NCBI RefSeq assembly: GCF_900963305.1
Contig: NC_042514.1
Span: forward strand, 18,752,029-18,816,028
Source: Echeneis naucrates
Lineage: Eukaryota; Chordata; Actinopteri; Carangiformes; Echeneidae
Length of the DNA stretch: 64,000 nt
Reading direction: 5' to 3'
Shown one piece after another: positions 46,491 through 55,212 of the stretch. The notes under the pieces were generated by a model. It saw nothing but the letters and a program-made list of their open reading frames with translations. It was not told where the DNA came from and made no database searches. Positions within the stretch are counted from its first letter, which is position 1; every line of letters starts with the position of its first letter. Both the position numbers and the translations under genes were made by a program.

Positions 46491-46920
46491 CCGCACAGGA
46501 CACCCTCTTCCCCTTGATGATGAAATGCCACCGTTACTACTGTTGTGATGGCCTCCCACGTGCTCTGAAAAGAACAATAGAGAGGCCTACATCCTGAAGC
46601 CTGGGCCAGAGTTGTCTGCCTGTTTGGAAATGGCGCCATGACCCCAGGATCCACCCCTACACTACAGAAACCTGCACAGGACACCCTCTTCCCCTTGATG
46701 ATTAAATGCCATCGTTAATACGAAAATTGAAGCAATTGAGAATGCAAGGCACTGGACACTCCCTTCCCCTTGACGATGAAATGCCATCGTTACTTCGCTT
46801 ACTTGCTGACAATGCAAGGGAAGAACCAAAAACATCGCTAAAGGCAATTCTTTAATCGAATTAAGAGGTATGCATTAACTGGAAAAAAGACGCTGATCTA
46901 TTTCCAGCTGACAGCAAAGA

Positions 46921-46993
46921 TGTTGCCGCCCAGTTTCGAACTGGGGACCTTTCGCGTGTTAGGCGAACGTGATGACCACTACACTACGGAAAC
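46921..46993 (-). tRNA. tRNA-Val(AAC), acceptor changed
   Basis: Single private change at 46,925 gives a T4-C69 mismatch. Confidence 0.87.
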
Positions 46994-47213
46994 CTGAATG
47001 CAAACTGCTCCGCCCCTTCCAATCTAATTTTTTCTGACGTGAACAGGTACTTTCATAAAAGCTGCATTTGCTCTTCCAGTTGCATCACCGAAATTTGGTC
47101 TTCCTAAGAATAGATGCAGATACTGGCAGGTATACTCACGAGAAGTCTTGAAGTGAAGCATCAGCTGACCTCTGACCTCTCTGCCTTTGTTGAAAAAGAA
47201 TTACAGAAAACAC

Positions 47214-47287
47214 TGTTCCTGCCCAGTTTTCGAACTGGGGACCTTTCGCGTGTGAGGCGAACGTGATGACCACTACACTACAGAAAC
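47214..47287 (-). pseudogene. tRNA-Val(CAC) with 8-nt T-loop
   Basis: 74 nt: one extra base makes the T-loop TTCGAAAA. Everything else equals 39,534, so the change is recent. Folding into the normal elbow is likely impaired; it may still be transcribed. Confidence 0.78.
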
Positions 47288-47591
47288 CTGTACAGGGCAC
47301 TCTCTTCCCCTTGATGATGAAATGCCACCGTTACTACTGTTGCGATCGCCTCCCACGTGCTCTGAAAAGAACAATAGAGTGGCCTACATCCTGGCGCCAT
47401 GACCCCAGGATCCACCCCTAGGGAGTGGTTCTGAGTTTGAAGAGGAGGGCATTTGCTAGACACCAGCGCCCTCAGCAGGGATCCCCGATGACGTCACACA
47501 GGTAATAAAGACGCTCCATGGCTCTTGATCTTCGCTTTTTCCCAGTGCCCCGGTTGTGGGAGAGAGCTGTCCCAGCTTTTGTCTGGACCTC

Positions 47592-47867
47592 TCCAATGAT
47601 ATTCTAATTGCTTCAGACAATGGATCAGCCTCCATACTTCTCCTTTTGGATCTTAGTGCTGCTTTCGACACCATAGATCACAATATTTTACTAGAGACTG
47701 GAACATGAAATTGGGATTAAAGGAACTGCAATAAGGTGGTTCAAATCCTATTTATCAGATAGACATCAGTTTGTTCATGTTCACAACAGCTCCTCCTCAT
47801 GCACTGCAGTAAGTTATGGAGTCCCACAGGTTTGGGTACTTGGACCAATCGTCTTTACGCTTCATCT
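47592..47867 (+). mobile_element. Older L2 RT fragment
   Basis: Unit 4 copy. Confidence 0.83.
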
Positions 47868-48026
47868 AGGCACCAAATGCCATCTTTACTACCGCAATTA
47901 CACAATGAATTGACCAAACAAACAGCTGAAGCCAACATTTTCTATTCTAATTCAGAGGTAGCAATTACCAAATACACAGGTCATACTCTGTTGCATTTTT
48001 TCCATATTAAGAGCCAACAGCAAATC

Positions 48027-48099
48027 TGTTTCTACCCAGTTTCAAACTGGGGATCTTTCGCGTGTAATGCAAACGTGATGACCACTACACTACGGAAAC
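48027..48099 (-). tRNA. tRNA-Val(TAC)-like, weakened
   Basis: Unit 4 copy of 42,930. Confidence 0.74.
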
Positions 48100-48428
48100 C
48101 CGCACAGGTCACCTCCTTCCGCTTATCAAGAAATGCCATCATTAACACTGTTGCGATAGCCTCCCACGTGCTCTGAAAATAACAATCGAGAATCCTACAT
48201 CCTGAAGCCTGGGCCAGAGTTGTCTACCTGTTTGAAAATGGCGCCATGACCCCAGGATCCACTCCTAGGGTATGGTTTTGAGTTTGAACAGGAGGGCATT
48301 TGCCAAACGCCTGCGCCCTCAGCAGGGATCCCCGATGACGTCACACAGGTAATAAAGACGCTTCATGGCTCTTGACTTTCGCTTTATCCCAGTGCCCCAG
48401 TTGTGGTAGAGAGCTGTCCCAGCTTTCG

Positions 48429-48921
48429 AGTAGCAGCAGCGGTGTCCCTGACACCAGAACAATTGCAGTGGTATCAGATGTCGGAAGAGGCCGTCCCACA
48501 AGTGTCTCTGGCTTTACATCTTAAACATCAGGTTAAAGAATTGGGTGGGATGGTAAAACTAGCATTAGCACAGGATGATTGGGTTATCACGGACATTCGC
48601 GGAGTACTTTATTCGGCTAGAGCCAACATATACTCAATTCAAGTAGAAGCCGTAGATAGCTCAGTTCTGGAGGAGGCCCAGGTCTCCCGGTTTCACGGTA
48701 GAGAAAAAACAGATCACCCTGAGGCTGCGTCTATCATTGACTCTCTACCAGAGTCCCTATGGGCGCAGGGCCCGACAGAAGTGGGACTGGTGCAATGTGA
48801 ACCATTAACTTTTGAAGTGAACACCTCTGATCCAGTGTGGATCAATCAGTACCCCCACAAGCCCCAAGCAGAGGAGGGCATCGCAGACACCATTCAGGGC
48901 CTCATATCACAGGGCGTATGA
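48429..48921 (+). mobile_element. Retroviral pol fossil
   Basis: Unit 4 copy; broken remnant. Confidence 0.6.
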
Positions 48922-48966
48922 TCTCTGACCTCTCTGCCGTTGTTGAAAAAGAATCACTGAAAACAC

Positions 48967-49039
48967 AGTTTCTGCCCAGTTTCAAACTGGGGATCTTTCG
49001 CCTGTAATGCAAACGTTATGACCACTACACTACAGAAAC
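48967..49039 (-). tRNA. tRNA-Val(TAC)-like, weakened
   Basis: Unit 4 copy of 41,322. Confidence 0.72.
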
Positions 49040-49337
49040 CCGCACAGGACACCCTCTTCCCCTTGATGATGAAATGCCACCGTTACTACTGTTGTGATGG
49101 CCTCCCACGTGCTCTGAAAAGAACAATAGAGAGGCCTACATCCTGAAGCCTGGGCCAGAGTTGTCTGCCTGTTTGGAAATGGCGCCATGACCCCAGGATC
49201 CACCCCTACACTACAGAAACCTGCACAGGACACCCTCTTCCCCTTGATGATTAAATGCCATCGTTAATACGAAAATTGAAGCAATTGAGAATGCAAGGCA
49301 GGAACCAAAAACATCTGTTTCCAGCTGACAGCAAACA

Positions 49338-49410
49338 TGTTTCCGCCCAGTTTCGAACTGGGGACCTTTCGCGTGTTAGGCAAACGTGATGACCACTACA
49401 CTACGGAAAC
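49338..49410 (-). tRNA. tRNA-Val(AAC)
   Basis: Canonical with one anticodon-stem wobble; begins the last 664-bp unit. Confidence 0.94.
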
Positions 49411-49630
49411 CTGAATGCCAACTGCTCCGCCCCTTCCAATCTAATGATTTCTGACGTGAACAGGAACTTTCATAAAAGCTGCATTTGCTCTTCCAGTTGC
49501 ATCACCGAAATTTGGTCTTCCTAAGAATAGATGCAGATACTGGCAGGTATACTCACGAGAAGTCTTGAAGTGAAGCATCAGCTGACCTCTGACCTCTCTG
49601 CCTTTGTTGAAAAAGAATTACAGAAAATGC

Positions 49631-49703
49631 TGTTCCTGCCCAGTTTCAAACTGGGGACTTTTCGCGTGTGAGGCGAACGTGATGACCACTACACTACAGA
49701 AAC
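49631..49703 (-). tRNA. tRNA-Val(CAC), T-loop changed
   Basis: T-loop TTTGAAA; the first base after the anticodon stem is also changed (GGACTTTTCGC on the plus strand). Terminator TTTT close to the 3' end. Confidence 0.8.
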
Positions 49704-50001
49704 CTGTACAGGAGACCCTCTTCCCCTTGATGATGAAATGCCACCGTTACTACTGTTGTGATGGCCTCCCACGTGCTCTGAAAAGAACAATAGAGAGGCC
49801 TACATCCTGAAGCCTGGGCCAGAGTTGTCTGCCTGTTTGGAAATGGCGCCATGACCCCAGGATCCACCCCTACACTACAGAAACCTGCACAGGACACCCT
49901 CTTCCCCTTGATGATTAAATGCCATCGTTAATACGAAAATTGAAGCAATTGAGAATGCAAGGCAGGAACCAAAAACATCTGTTTCCAGCTGACAGCAAAC
50001 A

Positions 50002-50074
50002 TGTTTCCTCCCAGTTTCGAACTGGGGACCTTGCGCGTGTGAGGCGAATGTGATGACCACTACACTACAGAAAC
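50002..50074 (-). tRNA. tRNA-Val(CAC), weakened
   Basis: Acceptor G7-A66 mismatch and an anticodon-stem mismatch (TTCGC/GCGCA). T-arm canonical. Confidence 0.78.
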
Positions 50075-50191
50075 CTGCACAGGTCAGCCCCTTCCCCTTG
50101 ATGATGAAATGCCATCATTAATACGAAAATTGAAGCAACTGAGAATGCAAGGCAGGAACCAAAAACATCTGTTTCCAGCTGACAGCAAACA

Positions 50192-50264
50192 TGTTTCCGC
50201 CCAGTTTCGAACTGGGGACCTTTCGTGTGTTAGGCGAACGTGATGACCACTACACTACGGAAAC
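50192..50264 (-). tRNA. tRNA-Val(AAC)
   Basis: Acceptor and T-arm canonical; C31-A39 mismatch next to the anticodon loop. Confidence 0.86.
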
Positions 50265-50595
50265 CCGCACAGGTCACCTCCTTCCGCTTATCAAGAAATG
50301 CCATCATTACCACTGTTGCGATAGCCTCCCACGTGCTCTGAAAATAACAATCAAGAATCCTACATCCTGAAGCCTGGGCCAGAGTTGTCTGCCTGTTTGG
50401 AAATGGCGCCATGACCCCAGGATCCACCCCTAGGGTGTGGTTCTGAGTTTGAAGAGGAGGGCATTTGCAAGACACCAGCGCCCTCAGCAGGGATCCCCGA
50501 TGACGTCACACAGGTAATAAAGACGCTCCATGGCTCTTGATCTTCGCTTTTTCCCAGTGCCCCGGGAGAGTTGTCCCAGCTTTTGTCTGGACCTC

Positions 50596-50873
50596 TCCAA
50601 TGATATTCTAATTGCTTCAGACAATGGATCAGCCTCCATACTTCTCCTTTTGGATCTTAGTGCTGCTTTCGACACCATAGATCACAATATTTTACTACAG
50701 AGACTGGAACATGAAATTGGGATTAAAGGAACTGCAATAAGGTGGTTCAAATCCTATTTATCAGATAGACATCAGTTTGTTCATGTTCACAACAGCTCCT
50801 CCTCATGCACTGCAGTCAGTTATGGAGTCCCACAGGTTTGGGTACTTGGACCAATCGTCTTTACGCTTCATCT
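50596..50873 (+). mobile_element. Older L2 RT fragment
   Basis: Form with the intact TACAGAG, like 22,755, so it belongs to the pre-2.55-kb lineage. The flank to 51,120 matches 23,033-23,290. Confidence 0.84.
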
Positions 50874-51213
50874 AGGCACCAAATGCCATCTTTACTACCG
50901 CAATTACACAATGAATTGACCAAACAAACAGCTGAAGCCAACATTTTCTATTCTAATTCAGAGGTAGCACTTACCAAATACACAGGTCATACTCGCTCCA
51001 CGGCTCTCGATCTTCGCTGTTTCCCAGTGCCCCGGTTGTGGGAGAGAGCTGTTCCAGCTTTCGTCTGGAACTCTGATTGTTGCATCACCGAAATTTGCTC
51101 TTCCTACGAATAGACGCAGATACTGGCAGGTCTACTCACGAGAAGTCTTGAAGTGAAGCATCAGCTGATCTCTGACCTCTCTGCCGTTGTTGAAAAAGAA
51201 TAACTGAAAAGAC

Positions 51214-51286
51214 AGTTTCTGCCCAGTTTCGAACTGGGGACCTTTCGCGTGTGAGGCAAACGTGATGACCACTACACTACAGAAAC
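51214..51286 (-). tRNA. tRNA-Val(CAC)
   Basis: Last tRNA of the array on this side. Canonical T-arm, acceptor fully paired, one anticodon-stem wobble, discriminator T. TTTT follows a few bases past the 3' end. Confidence 0.9.
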
Positions 51287-51425
51287 CGGCCCCAGGCACG
51301 CCCTTCCCATTGACGATGAAATGCCATCGTTACTTCAAATATTGAAGTCGCTGAGAATGGAAGCAACGCATCAAAAACATTGCGAAAGCAAATTCTCTAA
51401 TCGAATTAAGAGGTATGCCTTCACT

Positions 51426-51561
51426 TCGCTACTTGGACCAATCCTCTTTACGCTTCATCTGCTTCCTCTAGGCAACATTATCAGGACATCAGACATGTCT
51501 TGAACACATACAAGTCTGGATGACCCATAATTTTTTTACTCCTTAATTCTGACAAAACTGA
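51426..51561 (+). mobile_element. L2 LINE fragment (older copy)
   Basis: Third copy of the piece at 535-670. Confidence 0.8.
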
Positions 51562-53552
51562 CATGCCATTGTTACTACAAACATTACAGAAAGCGAGAAT
51601 GCAAGTGATGCACCAAAAGCATAGTTGAAGCCAATTCTCCAAACTAATTCTGAGGTAGGCCTGACCTAATACACACATCCTACTCTCCTGCATTAATTCC
51701 ATAATCAGAGTCCACAACAAATCTGGGTAGTTTTCCAACCCAGCGCTGGTTAAATAGTGGACCGACTAAACGTTGGGTTAACTTCACCAAACAAACTGGG
51801 TCTGTTCATTCAACCCAGCAAGATGGGTTGTTAAAATATCCCTAATATGGGTTATATTGACTATAATACTGGATTAATTTCACCCCACTAATGGGATATT
51901 ATTATTGTTTTTGTTGCTCCACCATATAATGTGAAAAATTATAAAAAAAAGTATAGATTTCTCTGGCACAACTGATGGTCATCAGTTTAACTACACATGA
52001 TCATACTCACACCAGGTCTAGCATTTTCTTGTACATCTTATTGACTATTGGTGAGTCTTGAAGCAATAGCTCTCTGCATTTTGTTCTTAATTAAATATCT
52101 TCTCCCACTGGTATACACACACTGGTCTGGCACTGATGTGATAATAATGATTTATTAATTAACTTTCATTATTAATTCAAAACAAATAAACTTGACACAT
52201 TCTGCTTTCAGAATTACTTTACATTTAATTGCAGTGTTATTTGAGACTGAATTTGCGGCTGTTAATAATACTCAGGTGGGGAAAGCTTTAAAAATATGAT
52301 TTTGTTCCAACAATAATCACTTTATAATCAACTTAATTCATGTTTTTTCAATGAAAATTAAATGTAGAACTGACAGAATTCTATTCTACTTCTTTTAAAT
52401 AAATCCTATATAGTTGTTCACGGTGCTGTCAATCATAAATTCTATACATAATCTACTTTTATTTCTGTTGTCTCTCCTAAATTGTGTTGGAAAGGGATGC
52501 AGCACAGAGACCCTCACTGTCATTTTATTATCATTTTGATTTCTGGTAGAAACCAAACTCGAACCGATGACCGGCTCTGCCTCTTTCTGGTGACAACGAT
52601 TGTCAAGTGGAAGCTCTTTTACTCGTATGTTTTATCTTTTGTATCAGGTCATAAATCAACCAACCAAACCAACATTTGCTGGTCTGAAAGAAGGGACAGC
52701 CTGGTAATCTCCAACTAATCAGTGTCTCAGATGCACTTTCTCCTTTTGAACACTAGAGGATAGCAGCATACAACACAGTGACTGCATTATTGCACAGTTA
52801 GGCATTTTAGGCCATTGACTAAACTGTGTCCCAGCCCCACTCTAAAGGATCATGAGAAAATGTAAAGGCTTTTATTGAAAATCATTTTGGTACAAAGTTT
52901 TGCTATCACATTTTGTATTGTTTGAACTTTCACCTCAAGAAATCGACTTTTTTGTCCTGTTTACAAAGCACATTGACTATTATGTAGAAGTTAAGGGTGG
53001 AAATCTTTGACTTATTCACAGATATCTGAAATGTGAAACAATCCCCAAACATACACAAAAACGACTTTAATCCTACAAGTCCCAACTGACCAGCCGACAT
53101 ACAGCTCTATAAAGTAAAACTAGAGAATGCAGTCTAAAGTCATGCTAACAGCTCTGTGAGGCTGGAGGCAACGATGACAAAGATAAAAACAACAAGGGAC
53201 TAAACCAGATGACCACCTCCAGATTTCTGCACTGATTTTAATTCACATTTTGCTGCCTCACAATGCTGCTGTTCACCGCTCGTGGTTAGCTTTTTTCATA
53301 TGTGAGCAGTTAGGGGGTTCGTGAGTTTTCCCCTGGGCCCCAGATCCGGGAAAACAAGACTGCACTTTCAGCTTTTGACTATCCAGAAGGACATTTAGGC
53401 CAATTGAAAATTACCCCCTCAACCAGTGATTCATTCTGAAATAAGGTTACAGCTTCAGCTACATTCCTCAGTTTTTCCCTCCTCTAGTTCACGCTGCTGA
53501 CAGTGCTTACGTACTTCCTGTGAGAGATTAGGGACTCATGGATATAAACCAC
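51562..53552. repeat. Boundary module, copy 3
   Basis: Matches 24,663-26,764 with scattered changes and about 110 bp less. After GGATATAAACC the sequence turns into single-copy flank, so this is probably the original edge of the locus. No gene seen. Confidence 0.88.
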
Positions 53553-54888
53553 AAGCAGAGGCTGACATTTTATTTTCTTACTAGGCTCATCTGCATGTTG
53601 GGATATGAAATATACATACTGTTTCAGATAAACATGTTGATGCCAGGGGGACCATAAATGAATACTGACAACCACTTTGAAGGGAGTTACCAGAGGTGGG
53701 CCATTATCAATAGTAACTGTAGCGTTAATGTTCAAAATTGTAATTAATGGTTAGTTAGTTAGTAAAAGTATCTCCAGTATGTTATATTGGAGAACTATGT
53801 GAGCCATTTTGACCACACGTGAGGCTGTTTTAAAAGCTGCTGCAGCTTTGTTTTTAGGCCCATTTGAAGTTCCCTGTTTCTGTGGTGCATTTAATGTGTT
53901 TTGATCATTTCTATCTGTCTACTAATGTCTTTAATGGAACTATATTCACTGTGGGCATGATGACTTTATAAAGACAGGAGAGCATCAGAAGCGTGTCAGC
54001 TTCTTCTCGGACTTACTCAATTAGATCAATTTTTCTGTCAAGTTGGATGGACATGCTGGTCTGTGACAGTGCTGGTCATGTTTTGAATTAACTCAAGCTT
54101 CACCTGCAAATGGCACACTTTGCTTTTACCAAATAACAGCAGGTATTTAACCAAGAGAACATTGTTTTTATGCAGCAGGACTGTTGCCCCAGAGCTGATA
54201 AGGTTGCTAGAATGGAAACTGAATAAATCATGCTTCTCACTCACTTGCTCTGCCAACCACCACTGTCAATTTACCCACAGAAGTATTTAACCCACTAAGT
54301 GTTCCAGTGGTGTCCCTGATGAAAGACCTCCTACTGTAACCTGTGTTCCTCTGAAACCGGATATGTCTGGAAATCAGTGTATTCTCTCAGCTCAAATCAA
54401 AATAAAAAAGCTTATTGAACACCATAAGCTCTCTACGATTCATGACTGTCCCACTGCTATCAAGGCCTGGAAGTGTGATCATGTTCTCCATCTTAATCAA
54501 CATAAAACGCAAATTGTTCTGATAGGCCCCTGAGTCTGTGTCCAATTAAATCAAAGACTGTCTTGGCCCTTGAGCTGGGAAAGTGTTTTGATTGTTAATG
54601 CTGAAACCGTTTTAACTAAAATTCAACTGTCAACTGCAGTTTTTGGCACTATTGAATTGTGCTGCATTGTATTTAAAGGTATTACTATCATTCAGTCTCC
54701 CCCTCTGACATTAATGTGGAGGATATTGGATCAAAATACAACCTCAGTCTAACTAACCTAACCGTCAGCCATTCAAGTAGATGTTGACATATTTCACTTT
54801 GCTTGTTAAACTTCATTCTCCTTGTAGGAGGTAAATTCAAGTAATTTCTGAAGCCAATTCTATTGAGTCAGTCGTGTATTATGATTGC
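53553..54888. other. Single-copy flank, nothing recognised
   Basis: AT-rich sequence without array repeats. Open frames are short (up to 83 codons) and show no known domain or splice-bounded exon that I can support. Confidence 0.55.
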
Positions 54889-55212
54889 AAGGGCAGCGCA
54901 ATGGCAAAAAGGTTATTGCCTCATAGCTAAATTTTTGTGGGTTTAATTCCAGGGCCTGAGGTTTTTCCATGAGGAATTTGCATGTTCTCCCCGTGCCTGC
55001 GTGCAAAGACATGCATGTTTGAGTTAACTGTTGACTCTAAATTGCCTGAGTTTGAGTGTGAGTGGTTGTTGGTCTCTGTCTGTCTCTGTGTGTTGGCCCA
55101 GCGGTGGACTGGCAACCTGTCCAGGGTGTACCCCACCCTTGCCCCGAGCGTGTGCTGGGATCGGCTCCCAGAAATGGATCAGTAGCAGAAAATGAGAGAC
55201 CGAGAGAGAGAG
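54889..55212 (+). repeat. SINE-like teleost dispersed repeat, copy 1
   Basis: Head GGGCAGCGCAATGGC with a TTATTGCCTCA box and TTTAATTCC, then GTTTGCATGTTCTCCCCGTG, AAAGACATGCATGTT, TGACTCTAAATTGCC, GTGTGAGTGGTTGTT and CCTGTCCAGGGTGTACCC. This order of blocks is common in percomorph genomes; the head is tRNA-like. Clearly diverged. Confidence 0.75.

Larger units (their letters stand above)
44202..46749. repeat. 2,548-bp composite repeat, unit 3
   Basis: Exactly the length of unit 2. Confidence 0.92.
46750..49299. repeat. 2.55-kb composite repeat, unit 4
   Basis: One base longer than unit 3; the extra T lies inside the CAC gene. At its right end the sequence returns to the ordinary spacer (GGCAGGAACC). 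Confidence 0.92.
245..51286 (-). repeat. tRNA-Val gene array with nested duplications
   Basis: Sixty-nine full-length tRNA-Val or tRNA-Val-like copies, all on the minus strand, in spacers that are copies of one another. Recurrent spacings between gene starts are 190, 226, 246-251, 293/371 (664-bp unit) and 2,548 bp. Sequence classes in the spacers include a 270-bp class (for example 17,018-17,295) and a class holding TGACGTCA and AATAAA motifs (for example 3,171-3,395). L2 and retroviral fragments sit in the spacers on the plus strand. The uniform orientation and the shared spacers show growth by unequal exchange or segmental duplication rather than by retrotransposition. Confidence 0.92.

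Noticed and set aside
3370-48921. The recurring 172-codon open frame as a host gene family
   Set aside because: Its second half matches the opening of retroviral reverse transcriptase, and the copies lie in duplicated spacer without exons or a promoter.
245-51286. The tRNA copies as a tRNA-Val-derived SINE family
   Set aside because: There is no common non-tRNA body with an A-rich tail and no target duplications. Orientation and spacing are fixed and spacers are shared, which fits gene-array duplication.
245-51286. Regular repeats as a CRISPR-like array
   Set aside because: The repeats are 73-nt tRNA genes and the spacers are repeated too. The genome is eukaryotic.
3286-51738. Numerous 60-105 codon minus-strand open frames recurring across the array
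   Set aside because: They are antisense shadows of tRNAs, spacers, L2 or retroviral fragments. Recurrence reflects duplication, and none shows a domain.
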